A stretch of 64,000 nucleotides of DNA from NCBI RefSeq assembly GCF_036188265.1, contig NZ_CP108093.1, forward strand, positions 4,298,001 through 4,362,000. The letters run 5' to 3'. The DNA is from Streptomyces sp. NBC_00247 (GTDB lineage: Bacteria; Actinomycetota; Actinomycetes; Streptomycetales; Streptomycetaceae). Every line of letters starts with the position of its first letter. The stretch's first letter is position 1. Below, in pieces: positions 42,407-51,104 of this stretch. The position numbers and the translations under genes are program-made. Below the pieces are notes generated by a model that saw nothing but the letters and a program-made list of their open reading frames with translations, was not told the DNA's origin and made no database searches.

Positions 42407-43759
42407 TTACCCCTTACACAGGTCATCCGCAGCATTCGTGCCCGAGTAAGTGGGGTTCGGAGTCGCCCTGGCGGCATCGGCGGTCGTGCCGGCCCTTTTC
42501 CGCGGGGCGGCTCCGCTGCCCGAATTCTTGGCCGGTACGACCGTTACCGGGGTGTCTTCGCGTAGTTGCCCGAAGAGCTTGTCGGCATCCGGTTGCACCA
42601 ATTCGTCCCGATTGGGGTTCTGGCGGTAGGGGCGGCGCGGGACGGTCAGGAACTGCACCTTGTCCGTGGGCACGTTCCGCATGCCGCGGACCAGACCGTA
42701 GAGGTCCCGCAGCGAGTCCAGGCCGGCGTCCGTCGTCAGCGACTTCGTGGCCGCGTCGAGCACGGGGTAGAGCCGGGCCGGATTGAGCAGGACGCCATTG
42801 CTCCGCACCTTGTTCACCAAGGCGGCGAGGAATTGCTGCTGCCTGTCCATCCGCTCGGTGTCGCTGCCGTCGCCGAGCGACTTGCGGGCGCGGACGTATC
42901 CGAGCGCCTGCTCGCCGTCGAGGGTGCGCTGCCCGGCGGCGAGCTTCAGGTGGGCCGCCGGGTCGTCGATGGGCTCCCTGACGCAGATCCGCACCCCGTC
43001 CACCGCGTCGACCATGTCCTTGAACCCGCTGAAGTCCACCACCACGTGGTGGTCGACGCGGATCTTCGTCATCAGCTCCACGGTCCGGACCGTGCAGGCC
43101 GTGCCGCCGATCTCGAACGCCCAGTTGAACTGGGCGTTCATCGCACCGGTCGCCTTGCCGCCCGAGCCGTGGCAGCTGGGGATCTCCACCATCAGGTCCC
43201 TGGGCACCGACACGGCGGTGGCGCTCTTCCGGTCAGCCGCGAGATGCAGCAGGATCACCGTGTCCGAGCGCTGCCGCCCACCGTCGTCGCGGCCGTACTT
43301 CCGGTTGTCCCCGGCCCGGCTGTCGGAGCCGATGAGCAGGATGTTCTGGGCGTCCGTCACGAGGGCGGTGGGCCGTTCGCGTTCGTACGCCCGCAGCTCG
43401 GCCTCCGCGGCGGTGTCCGTGCGGATGTTGCCGTTCAGCTTCCGGTACAGCCACCAGCCCGCGCCCGCCGCGACCAGGACGACGAGCGCCGCGCCCACGG
43501 CCGTCCAGCGCACCCAGTGACGCTTGCGGCCGCCCGGCCGCCCGGCCCTGGGGCGTTCCGCCCAGGTGCCCGGCCCGGGGGCGTCGTCCCGCGCACGGCT
43601 CTCGTCCGGCCCGCCGTCCGGCGATCCGTTCGGGTCCGGCGATCCGCCCGGCGACCCGTCGTCCCGTGTACCGGCCCCGGCATCGTCCTGGCGGCCGGAG
43701 TCCGGGGCGGGATCGGGGTCGGCCGGCGTGCCAGCGCTGTCGGTCACGGCTGCGTCCAT
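42407..43759 (-). CDS. LCP family protein, copy 5
   Basis: 450 residues. The cytoplasmic lead (1-82) has repeated PDPNGSPDGGPDES-like acidic sequence, followed by a membrane helix (about 84-106). The LCP domain has NILLIGSDSRAGDN, RSDTVILLHLAADR, VSVPRDLMVEIP, VDHHVVVDFSGFKDM and YVRARKSLGDGSDTERMDRQQQ. It has the Cys pair (IPSCHG, TACTVR) seen in copies 3 and 4 but no LytR_C domain; the end is a short Ala/Thr/Asn-rich tail. ATG 43759 has no spaced ribosome binding site. A 224-nt gap separates it from copy 4, so each may have its own promoter. Confidence 0.9.
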   Translation of the reverse strand: MDAAVTDSAGTPADPDPAPDSGRQDDAGAGTRDDGSPGGSPDPNGSPDGGPDESRARDDAPGPGTWAERPRAGRPGGRKRHWVRWTAVGAALVVLVAAGAGWWLYRKLNGNIRTDTAAEAELRAYERERPTALVTDAQNILLIGSDSRAGDNRKYGRDDGGRQRSDTVILLHLAADRKSATAVSVPRDLMVEIPSCHGSGGKATGAMNAQFNWAFEIGGTACTVRTVELMTKIRVDHHVVVDFSGFKDMVDAVDGVRICVREPIDDPAAHLKLAAGQRTLDGEQALGYVRARKSLGDGSDTERMDRQQQFLAALVNKVRSNGVLLNPARLYPVLDAATKSLTTDAGLDSLRDLYGLVRGMRNVPTDKVQFLTVPRRPYRQNPNRDELVQPDADKLFGQLREDTPVTVVPAKNSGSGAAPRKRAGTTADAARATPNPTYSGTNAADDLCKG

Positions 43760-43903
43760 CCTCGGGTGGTCGGTACCGCCGATGATGTACCCGAGCCGCC
43801 GCCCAGCCCCGGGGGACCGGGCCCGCGAGGGGCCGGACGAGTGACCCTCGCAGCGCTTTTCATACCGCGCCGCCCGCCCGGCGGGGCGGACCGGGTCCGC
43901 CGG

Positions 43904-44656
43904 TCAGACCGCGCGGTGGGTGACCCGCTCGCTCTCCACCCGCTTCGCCAGCCCGTCCTCGTCCAGCTGCCCGAGGTGGCGGCAGAGCACCACCGAACCG
44001 CCCGACGCCAGCGGCGCCCAGAGCCCGGCGGCGAGCCCGTCCCAGCCGTCGTACGAGCGTCCCGACAGCAGGCGGGAACCGGGCGCGAGCCCCAGCCCGG
44101 CCGCGTCCTCGCGGGCGCGGGCGACGAGCTGCGCACCCGTCAGCTCCGTCCCGTCCACGACGAGCGCGGGGGCGTCCGGGTCCACCGGCCGGTAGGGGGC
44201 GAACCGGTCGCCCTGGCCCGGCACCTCGACCGCGTAGTCGGCGAACCCGTCGGGCGCGACGGGGAAGCGGCCGCCCAGCGGGCGCAGTGCCAGGGCGACG
44301 CGCTCGCCCCGACAGGCGCGGGCGCGCTCCAGCGTGTCCGGGCCGGTCACCACGAGATCGGCCGCCGCCGGGTCGCCACCCACCTCGGCGACCACGCCGA
44401 CCGAGGAACAGGCGAGGAGCCAGACGGCCGTCTGCCAGTGCGCCGGGAGCAGCAGGGCGAGCCGGTCACCGGGTTCGGCGGCCAGGTCGCCCTGGAGGAG
44501 ATTGGCGGTCTTGGCCACCCAATTGGCGAAGGTGGCGACCGAAAGTTCGACGCGCTCGCCGGTGGCGTCGTCGTAGAAAGTGACCAGGGGGCGGGCCGGG
44601 TCCGTAAGGAGCGCGGATCGCAGCAGGTCGGCAGGGGTGCGGTCGCTGGCGTTCAT
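43904..44656 (-). CDS. TIGR03089-family protein (AMP-ligase-like N-terminal fold)
   Basis: 250 residues. The protein resembles the N-terminal half of acyl-CoA synthetase/AMP-ligase enzymes (VTFYDDATGERVELSVATFANWVAKTANLL, GDRLALLLPAHWQTAVWLLAC) but is too short and lacks the P-loop-like Thr/Ser/Gly motif and the C-terminal catalytic lid. It is therefore unlikely to adenylate a substrate in the usual way. The family is restricted to actinobacteria and has no known function. The start is ATG 44656, with a TACCCT box 7 nt upstream (leaderless). From memory, it neighbours an LCP gene in mycobacteria as well. Confidence 0.8.
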   Translation of the reverse strand: MNASDRTPADLLRSALLTDPARPLVTFYDDATGERVELSVATFANWVAKTANLLQGDLAAEPGDRLALLLPAHWQTAVWLLACSSVGVVAEVGGDPAAADLVVTGPDTLERARACRGERVALALRPLGGRFPVAPDGFADYAVEVPGQGDRFAPYRPVDPDAPALVVDGTELTGAQLVARAREDAAGLGLAPGSRLLSGRSYDGWDGLAAGLWAPLASGGSVVLCRHLGQLDEDGLAKRVESERVTHRAV

Positions 44657-44663
44657 CCGCGCA

Positions 44664-44669
44664 AGGGTA
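44664..44669 (-). promoter_or_regulatory. -10 box TACCCT of the leaderless TIGR03089 gene
   Basis: Minus-strand TACCCT ends 7 nt before ATG 44656, and no ribosome binding site is seen. Confidence 0.5.
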
Positions 44670-44794
44670 CGCGGCACCGGCCCCGGGCGGTCCGTGAACC
44701 GGTACGCCGGGCCACCGTTCGGCAGACGGGCCGTCAGGGCACCGGGGCGCCTGTCGAGTGGCCGGGCGTATCAGCCTATTTGAGGATCAATGAC

Positions 44795-46216
44795 ATGCGT
44801 ACTCTCCACGCCGCAACGATCGGCGTCACCTGTGCGGCCGCACTCACCCTCTCGCTCGCCGCGCCCACCCCCGCGCTCCCGGTGGCGCGGGCATCGGCGA
44901 CCCCGGCCGCCGACCCGCCCGGCTCGACGCAGTCCCTGCCGCTCGCTCCGCTCGCGGAGAACCGGGCCGCAGGGGAGACGGCCGCCACCGCCGCGCAGGG
45001 CCTCACTCCCAGGGAAGTCGAGCCCTTCTCCCTCCTCGGCGTCGTCTGGGACGACGCGGCGACCGAGCTGCCCGGCACGGTCGAGGTCCGGACCCGCGCC
45101 ACCGCCACCGCCCGCTGGTCCGGCTGGCAGGCAGTCGAGACGCACAACGACGAGCACGCGGCGGAACCCGGCACCCCCGAGGGCGACGCGGCCTCCGTCC
45201 GCGGCGCGACCGCTCCGCTCTGGGTCGGCGCGTCCGACGCGGTCGAGGTGCGGGTCCGGCCCACGATCACCGACCTGTTCGGCCGAGCCGCCGAGCCCGC
45301 CGTCCTCCCGAAGGGGCTTCGCCTGGAACTCGTCGACCCCGGCGCGGACCCGCCCGCCACCGCGAGCACGGTTCCGGGCGCGCAGCCGGCGGCCGGCACG
45401 ACGGCGACGGACGGGACCGGCGGGACGGGTACGGGCACGACCGTCCCGCCCGACACGGACACCGCCGACGTCGCCGTGCTGCCCGCGCTCAGCCGCGCCC
45501 AGACGATCGCCGACGCGCAGGCCCGCGGGCTGGGGCTCCCGGCCGCACCCGAGGCCGACCAGGGGGCGGACGCGCCCCGGGCCGGGTCGGCGGTCGCCGC
45601 CGCGAAGCCGTACATCGGCCCCCGCCCGGGCATCATCACCCGCAAGGGGTGGGGCGCGGACGAGAAACTGCGCGAGAGTCAGTTCGCGTACACCACGACG
45701 GTGAAGGCGGCCTTCGTCCACCACAGCGCCACCGGGAACAACTACACCTGCTCCCAGTCGGCCTCCATCCTGCGCGGCATCTACCGCTACCACGTCAAGA
45801 GCAACGGCTGGCGGGACATCGGCTACAACTTCGCCGTCGACAAGTGCGGAAACATCTACGAGGGCCGGGCCGGCGGTGTCACCAGGGCGGTCCTCGGCGC
45901 GCACACGCTCGGCTTCAACAGCAAGACCATGGGCATCGCGGTGCTCGGCAGCTACGCCAGCACCAATCCGCCCACCGCGGCGGTGAACGCCGTCGCCAAG
46001 CTCACCGCGTGGAAGCTCGGACTCTTCGGCATCAACCCGAAGGGAACCGTCACCCTCGTCTCCGGCGGCGGCAACAGGTACAAGAAGGGCAGTTCGGTCA
46101 AGATGAACGCCATTTCCGGGCACCGCGACGGATTCGCAACCGAATGCCCCGGCGCACGTCTCTACAAGAAGCTCGGCACGACCCGGACCACCTCGGCCCG
46201 CCTCCAGGGGCGCTGA
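44795..46216 (+). CDS. Secreted peptidoglycan-recognition/amidase-type protein
   Basis: 473 residues with a signal peptide (ATIGVTCAAALTLSLAAPTPALPVA). A Pro/Thr/Gly-rich middle includes a beta-like segment (about 75-180, EPFSLLGVVWDDA). The C-terminal amidase_2/PGRP domain (about 275-470) has ITRKGWGADEKLRE, FVHHSATGNNYTC (zinc His and partner), YRYHVKSNGWRDIGYNF (active-site Tyr), GAHTLGFNSKTMGIAVLG and ISGHRDGFATECPG (second zinc His and the Cys ligand). This set matches N-acetylmuramoyl-L-alanine amidases that split the bond between muramic acid and the stem peptide. GAGG lies 9 nt before ATG 44795. It sits between a TIGR03089 gene and the mannose-1-phosphate guanylyltransferase gene. Confidence 0.92.
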   Translation: MRTLHAATIGVTCAAALTLSLAAPTPALPVARASATPAADPPGSTQSLPLAPLAENRAAGETAATAAQGLTPREVEPFSLLGVVWDDAATELPGTVEVRTRATATARWSGWQAVETHNDEHAAEPGTPEGDAASVRGATAPLWVGASDAVEVRVRPTITDLFGRAAEPAVLPKGLRLELVDPGADPPATASTVPGAQPAAGTTATDGTGGTGTGTTVPPDTDTADVAVLPALSRAQTIADAQARGLGLPAAPEADQGADAPRAGSAVAAAKPYIGPRPGIITRKGWGADEKLRESQFAYTTTVKAAFVHHSATGNNYTCSQSASILRGIYRYHVKSNGWRDIGYNFAVDKCGNIYEGRAGGVTRAVLGAHTLGFNSKTMGIAVLGSYASTNPPTAAVNAVAKLTAWKLGLFGINPKGTVTLVSGGGNRYKKGSSVKMNAISGHRDGFATECPGARLYKKLGTTRTTSARLQGR

Positions 46217-46241
46217 CCGGGGCCGGGCCGACGGGTCTGCA

Positions 46242-46247
46242 TACACT
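46242..46247 (+). promoter_or_regulatory. -10 box TACACT before the guanylyltransferase gene
   Basis: TACACT lies between two arms of an 11-bp inverted repeat, GGGGCCGGGCC (46219-46229) and GGCCCGGCCCC (46262-46272). The leader would therefore start just inside the structure. Confidence 0.4.
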
Positions 46248-46297
46248 GGCCAGCCGAACGAGGCCCGGCCCCCGGCAGGAAGCAGAGAACAGACGCC

Positions 46298-47389
46298 GTG
46301 ACAGAGGCAAGAGAAGCGATCCTCCTGGTCGGTGGGAAGGGCACCCGGCTCCGTCCCCTCACGGTCCGCACCCCGAAGCCGATGGTGCCGGCGGCGGGAG
46401 TCCCCTTCCTCACCCACCAGCTGGCCCGCGCGCGGGCGGCCGGCGTCGAGCACATCGTGCTGGCGACGTCCTACCTGGCCGAGGTGTTCGAGCCGCACTT
46501 CGGTGACGGCTCGGACCTCGGCCTGCACATCGAGTACGTCACCGAGCGGGAACCGCTGGGCACCGGCGGCGCGATACGCAACGTCGCCCACAAGCTCACC
46601 TCGGGCCCCGACGAGCCGGTGCTCATCTTCAACGGCGACATCCTCACCGGCCTGGACATCCGGGCCCTGGTGACCGCGCACACCGCATCCGGCGCGGACG
46701 TCTCGCTGCACCTCACCCGGGTCCAGGACCCGCGTGCGTTCGGCCTCGTCCCCACCGACGCCTCGGGCAGGGTCACCGCCTTCCTGGAGAAGCCGCAGAC
46801 ACCCGAGGAGATCGTCACCGACCAGATCAACGCGGGGGCGTACATCTTCCGCCGCTCGGTCATCGACTCGATCCCCGCCGACCGGCCGGTCTCCGTGGAA
46901 CGCGAGACCTTCCCGGGACTGCTCGCCTCGGGCGCCCACCTCCAGGGCATGGTCGACTCCACGTACTGGCTCGACCTCGGCACCCCGCAGGCGTTCGTAC
47001 GCGGCTCCGCCGACCTCGTCCTCGGCCGTGCGCCCTCCCCGGCCGTCCCGGGCCGCTGCGGCGAACGCCTGGTACTGGCGGACGCGCGGGTCGCCCCGGA
47101 CGCCAAGCTCAGCGGCGGCACGGTCGTAGGCGAGCGCGCGGTGATCGGCGAGGGCGCCCGGATCACCGGCTCGGCGGTACTCGCCGACGCGGTGGTCGAA
47201 CCCGGCGCGATCATCACCGACTCCCTCGTCGGAGCCGGCGCGCGGATCGGCAGCCGCACAGTGCTGACCGGTGCGGTCATCGGCGACGGCGCCCGGGTCG
47301 GCGCCGACAACGAGCTCCGCGACGGCGTCCGCGTCTGGTGCGACGCGGTCCTCCCGGACGGGTCGGTCCGCTTCTCCTCGGACGAGTGA
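46298..47389 (+). CDS. Mannose-1-phosphate guanylyltransferase-type NDP-sugar pyrophosphorylase
   Basis: 363 residues. The N-terminal nucleotidyltransferase domain has AILLVGGKGTRLRPLT, KPMVPAAGVPF, PLGTGGAIRN, FNGDILTGLDI and FLEKPQTPEEIV. The C-terminal part is a left-handed beta-helix of hexapeptide repeats (RVAPDAKLSGGTVVGERAVI...). This architecture is that of GDP-mannose-forming enzymes of actinobacteria (sometimes named manB or manC), not the type II ManC/AlgA. With manA and manB at the window end it completes GDP-mannose synthesis. A glucose-1-phosphate enzyme remains possible. Its stop region has been duplicated (47381-47414). Confidence 0.88.
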   Translation: MTEAREAILLVGGKGTRLRPLTVRTPKPMVPAAGVPFLTHQLARARAAGVEHIVLATSYLAEVFEPHFGDGSDLGLHIEYVTEREPLGTGGAIRNVAHKLTSGPDEPVLIFNGDILTGLDIRALVTAHTASGADVSLHLTRVQDPRAFGLVPTDASGRVTAFLEKPQTPEEIVTDQINAGAYIFRRSVIDSIPADRPVSVERETFPGLLASGAHLQGMVDSTYWLDLGTPQAFVRGSADLVLGRAPSPAVPGRCGERLVLADARVAPDAKLSGGTVVGERAVIGEGARITGSAVLADAVVEPGAIITDSLVGAGARIGSRTVLTGAVIGDGARVGADNELRDGVRVWCDAVLPDGSVRFSSDE

Positions 47390-47471
47390 GGCGCGCGGAC
47401 GAGTGAGGCGCGCGGGCCGGTGGGGTACGCCGGTCGGGGGGACGGCCAGACCGGCGGGGTACGCCGGTCGG
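47381..47471 (+). repeat. Stop-codon duplication and second repeat after the guanylyltransferase gene
   Basis: GACGAGTGAGGCGCGCG, which contains the stop, occurs at 47381-47397 and again at 47398-47414. A second unit, GGGGTACGCCGGTCGG, occurs at 47422-47437 and 47456-47471. Confidence 0.9.
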
Positions 47472-47592
47472 TGAGGCGGCCGAGCCGGTGAGGTACGTCT
47501 CGGGGCCCGGCGGTCCGGGGCCCCCGGGCTCCCCGGAGCCGTACCCTCGGAAGGGCCCCCGCACCCGCCGAACCACCCGAGGACGCCGACCC

Positions 47593-48612
47593 GTGGCAGG
47601 ACGCTTCGCCCCCCGCACCGCGCGCACCGGCCTGCCCCGGCAGTCACCGGCCACCGCGCGCGGGGGAGCGGCCACCGACGGGCCCGCCCCCGTCGAGGCC
47701 CCGCTGACGCGGGAGTGGACCCCGCCGGGCCCGCTCGACCTCCGCCTGGTCCTCGGACCCCTGCGGCGCGGGGTCGGCGACCCCACCTTCCGTACGACCG
47801 ACGACGGCAGCTTCTGGCGGGCCACCCGCACCCCGGCGGGCCCCGGCACCCTCCGCGTCCGCGCGGCGCCCGGAGGCCGGGTCGCGGCGACCGCCTGGGG
47901 GCCCGGCGCCGACTGGCTCCTCGACCAGCTGCCCGACCTGCTCGGGGCGGGCGACGACCCGGACGCCTTCGAACCCCGCCACCGGCTGCTCGCCCTCGCC
48001 CGGCACAGCCGCCCCGGGCTGCGCCTGCTGCGCACCGGACTGGTGATGGAGTCCCTGATCCCGTCGATCCTCGAACAGAAGGTCACCACCACCGAGGCCT
48101 ACCGCGCCTGGCGGCTCCTGGTGCGCCGGCACGGCACCCCCGCCCCCGGCCCCACCGCCGGGCTCGGGCTGCACGTCATGCCGGACCCGCGCGCCTGGGC
48201 GCTGGTGCCGTCCTGGGAGTGGCACCGGGCCGGCGTCGACGCCAAGCGTTCGGACACCGTCATGCGCGCGGTACGGGTGGCCCGCCGGCTGGAGGAGGCG
48301 GCCGACATGGAGCTGCCCGAGGCGAAGGCCCGGCTGGAACTGGTCCCCGGCATCGGCCCCTGGACCTCCGCCGAGACCCTCCAGCGGTCCAACGGCGCCC
48401 CGGACGCGGTCACCACCGGCGACTACCACCTGCCGGGCATCGTCGGCCACGCCCTCGCCGACGACCGGCACGCCGACGACACCCGGATGCTGGAGCTGCT
48501 CGCCCCCTACGCGGGCCAGCGCCACCGCGCGACCCGGCTGATCCTGCTCTCGGGCGTGAGCCGACCCCGCCGCGGCCCCCGGATGACCCCGGGCGACATC
48601 GCGCCGCTCTGA
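47593..48612 (+). CDS. DNA-3-methyladenine glycosylase II-type (AlkA-like) protein
   Basis: 339 residues. Base-excision enzyme of the HhH-GPD superfamily: the C-terminal half has the helical bundle SLIPSILEQKVTTTEAYRAW, the helix-hairpin-helix LVPGIGPWTSAE and the catalytic Asp in TTGDYHLPGIVGH. The N-terminal half (about 45-110) has the beta-rich pattern of AlkA (LDLRLVLGPLRRGVGDPTF). It removes alkylated bases in family members studied. The start is GTG 47593; an in-frame extension to 47488 lacks similarity and a ribosome binding site. It is convergent with fbiB with only 25 nt between stops. Confidence 0.85.
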   Translation: MAGRFAPRTARTGLPRQSPATARGGAATDGPAPVEAPLTREWTPPGPLDLRLVLGPLRRGVGDPTFRTTDDGSFWRATRTPAGPGTLRVRAAPGGRVAATAWGPGADWLLDQLPDLLGAGDDPDAFEPRHRLLALARHSRPGLRLLRTGLVMESLIPSILEQKVTTTEAYRAWRLLVRRHGTPAPGPTAGLGLHVMPDPRAWALVPSWEWHRAGVDAKRSDTVMRAVRVARRLEEAADMELPEAKARLELVPGIGPWTSAETLQRSNGAPDAVTTGDYHLPGIVGHALADDRHADDTRMLELLAPYAGQRHRATRLILLSGVSRPRRGPRMTPGDIAPL

Positions 48613-48637
48613 GGCCCGGGCGCCTCGGCGTCCCGCG

Positions 48638-49972
48638 TCAGCGCACCGTGAGGAAGTCCTCCGCGTCCCGGGCGGCCCGCTCGCGCGGCGCCGTCGCCGG
48701 GCGGCCGATGGCCACCGCACCCAGCGGGTCCCAGGATCCGGGCAGATCCAGCACCTCGCGCACCACGGACCGGCAGAACATCGTCGAGGACACCCACGCC
48801 GAACCGAGCTGCTCGCCCGCCAGCGCCACCAGGAAGTTCTGCACCCCGGCCCCGGCCGCGACCACGAACATCTCGCGCTCCGCGGTGTCCCGGCGCTCGT
48901 CCCCGTAGGTGTGCGAACCGTCCATCACCAGGCACGGGACCGCCAGGTACGGCGCCGAGCGCAGTACGTCGCCCCGGCGCACCCGCTTCCGGATCGACTC
49001 CTCGCTCTTCCCGTCGCGCCGCAGATCGGCGATCCAGGCGTCCCGCATCGCGTCGAGCAGCCGGGTCCGCGACTCCTGCGACTCCAGCAGCACGAACCGC
49101 CAGGGCGTCGTGTGGTGCGGCGCCGGGGCGGTCACCGCCGCGGCCACCGCCCGCCGGACCGCCCCCGGGTCCACCGGATCGCCGGTGAACTCGCGGACGG
49201 TGCGCCGGAGCGTCACCGCCTCCCGGACCGCCTCGGACGTACCGAGCCGGAACATGTCGTCGGCGGCGACCCGCACCAGCGCACGCGCACCCGCGGGCTC
49301 GTCCGGGTCGCCGTCCGGTCCGCCGGCCCGGGCGACCACGTGCCCGAGCCCGCGCACCACCGCGACCGGCAGCCCGGCCGCCTTGCCCTTCACCAGGTCG
49401 CCCGCGGCGGCCAGCTCGTCGGCGGTGGCGACCACCGTCGCGCTCAGCGGATTGCCGTACGCGTCCGTACCGCCCCGCAGGTCGTCCAGGACCCGCACCC
49501 CGGCCGCGCCGATCGCCACGTCCGTCAGCCCCGCCCGCCACGGCCGCCCGAAGGTGTCCGTGACGACGACGCCGACCTCCACGCCCAGTGTGTCCCGCAG
49601 CCCGTCCCGGATCGCCCGGGCCGAACGGTCCGGGTCCTCGGGCAGCAACAGCACCGTCCCGGCGGGGGTGTTCGAGGCGTCCACCCCGGCGGCGGCCATC
49701 ACCAGACCCTGCCGGTTCTCGACGATGCGCAGGGTGCCGCGCCGCGCCACCACGCGTACGGTCTCCGCGTCGATCGCCGACTCGCGGTCGGTCGCCTCCA
49801 TGATCCGGCCCTCGGCCTTGGAGACGATCTTCGAGGTGACGAGCAGCACGTCGCCGTCGGCCAGCCCCGGCTCGGCGGCGGCGATCAGCTTGGCGAGGTC
49901 GTCCCCCGCCCGCACCTCGGGCAGTCCGGGCAGCGCCCACACCCGGTACGCGGGCGCATCCGCCGTGCTCAC
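48638..49972 (-). CDS. fbiB: Coenzyme F420:L-glutamate ligase with nitroreductase-like C-terminal domain
   Basis: 444 residues. The N-terminal domain (about 1-245) is the CofE-type gamma-glutamyl ligase that adds glutamates to F420-0 (LPEVRAGDDLAKLIAAAEPGL, DVLLVTSKIVSKAEGR, VVTDTFGRPWRAGLTDVAIG, DDLRGGTDAYGNPLSATVVA). The C-terminal domain (about 255-444) is a nitroreductase fold (RRTVREFTGDPVD, PHHTTPWRFVLLES), as in actinobacterial FbiB, where it binds FMN and reduces dehydro-F420-0. The start is GTG 49972, overlapping the fbiA stop (GTGA). Both domains are intact. Confidence 0.95.
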   Translation of the reverse strand: MSTADAPAYRVWALPGLPEVRAGDDLAKLIAAAEPGLADGDVLLVTSKIVSKAEGRIMEATDRESAIDAETVRVVARRGTLRIVENRQGLVMAAAGVDASNTPAGTVLLLPEDPDRSARAIRDGLRDTLGVEVGVVVTDTFGRPWRAGLTDVAIGAAGVRVLDDLRGGTDAYGNPLSATVVATADELAAAGDLVKGKAAGLPVAVVRGLGHVVARAGGPDGDPDEPAGARALVRVAADDMFRLGTSEAVREAVTLRRTVREFTGDPVDPGAVRRAVAAAVTAPAPHHTTPWRFVLLESQESRTRLLDAMRDAWIADLRRDGKSEESIRKRVRRGDVLRSAPYLAVPCLVMDGSHTYGDERRDTAEREMFVVAAGAGVQNFLVALAGEQLGSAWVSSTMFCRSVVREVLDLPGSWDPLGAVAIGRPATAPRERAARDAEDFLTVR

Positions 49973-50925
49973 GCCCGTACCTCCTCGGCCAGCGTCAGCG
50001 CCTGACGGGCCATCTCGGCCGTCGCGTCGACGTCCGTCATCATCAGCGGCACCGCGCGGCAGCGGATGCCCGCCGACTCCACCGCGTCCACCGCACCGGC
50101 GTCCACGGTGTCCACCAGCCACCCGTCCAGCAGCCCGGAGCCGTAGTGCTCGGCCACCGCGGCCGCCGTCGACTCCACACCCACCGCGGCCAGCACCTTG
50201 TCGGCCATCCCGCGCACCGGGGCGTCCCCCACGATGGGAGAGAGACCGACGACCGGCACACCGGCCTCGGCGATGGCCTCCCGGATGCCGGGCACCGCCA
50301 GGATCGTGCCGATGGACACCACCGGGTTCGACGGCGGGAAGACGATGACGTCGGCCGCCGCGATGGCTTCCAGCACGCCCGGGGCGGGCTTGGACTGCTC
50401 CGCGCCGACCGGCACGATCGCCCGCGCCGGGACGGACGCCCGCAGCCGCACCCAGTACTCCTGGAAATGGATGGCCTTGGTCTCGCCGTCGATCTCCACG
50501 GCCACGTGCGTCTCGACCCGGTCGTCGGACATCGGCAGCAGCCGGACCCCCGGCTGCCAGCGGTCGCAGAGGGCCTCGGTGACCGCGCTGAGCGGGAAGC
50601 CCGCGCCCAGCATCTGGGTACGGACCACATGGGTCGCGAAGTCGCGGTCGCCCAGCCCGAACCAGTCCGGGCCCACGCCGTAGGCCGCGAGCTCCTCCTT
50701 GAGGTGGAAGCTCTCGTCGGTGCGCCCCCAGCCCTGTTCCTCGTTGATGCCCCCGCCGAGGGTGTACATCACGGTGTCGAGGTCGGGGCAGACCTTCAGC
50801 CCGAACAGATGGATGTCGTCGCCGGTGTTGCCGATGACGGTGATCTCCGCGTCGGGTGCGGCCTGTTTGAGGCCACGCAGGAAACGAGCACCACCGATAC
50901 CGCCGGCCAGAACCACAATGCGCAT
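49969..50925 (-). CDS. fbiA: 2-phospho-L-lactate/enolpyruvyl transferase of F420 synthesis
   Basis: 318 residues. CofD/FbiA joins the phosphoenolpyruvyl (actinobacteria) or phospholactyl moiety to the deazaflavin Fo. Motifs: VVLAGGIGGARFLRGL at the start, VIGNTGDDIHLFGLKVCPDLDT, YTLGGGINEEQGWGR and FPPSNPVVSIGTILAVPG. ATG 50925 is the first codon. It is the first gene of a two-gene operon with fbiB, translationally coupled. Fo synthase (fbiC) is not in this window. Confidence 0.95.
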   Translation of the reverse strand: MRIVVLAGGIGGARFLRGLKQAAPDAEITVIGNTGDDIHLFGLKVCPDLDTVMYTLGGGINEEQGWGRTDESFHLKEELAAYGVGPDWFGLGDRDFATHVVRTQMLGAGFPLSAVTEALCDRWQPGVRLLPMSDDRVETHVAVEIDGETKAIHFQEYWVRLRASVPARAIVPVGAEQSKPAPGVLEAIAAADVIVFPPSNPVVSIGTILAVPGIREAIAEAGVPVVGLSPIVGDAPVRGMADKVLAAVGVESTAAAVAEHYGSGLLDGWLVDTVDAGAVDAVESAGIRCRAVPLMMTDVDATAEMARQALTLAEEVRA

Positions 50926-50937
50926 GCCACCAGTCTG

Positions 50938-51054
50938 TCAGGCGGAGCCTGATCCTCTGTGGGGTGGTGGCGGGCGACGGGTGGGGCTCTCAGGCGGAGC
51001 CTGATCCGCTGCGGGGCGGTGGTGGGCGACGGGTGGGCTGTCAGGCCGGGGAGG
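50938..51054. repeat. 52-bp tandem repeat with hairpins upstream of fbiA
   Basis: A unit beginning TCAGGCGGAGCCTGATCC occurs at 50938-50989 and 50990-51040, with a shortened third start at 51041. Each unit opens with the small hairpin TCAGGC-GGA-GCCTGA. It lies in the gap between fbiA and the cysteine dioxygenase gene, immediately upstream of fbiA, and may carry its promoter region. Confidence 0.85.
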
Positions 51055-51104
51055 AGTGCTCGGGGGGTGGTTCCCCGGGCCGGCACTCCTCGGGGCGGTG
51101 TTCC

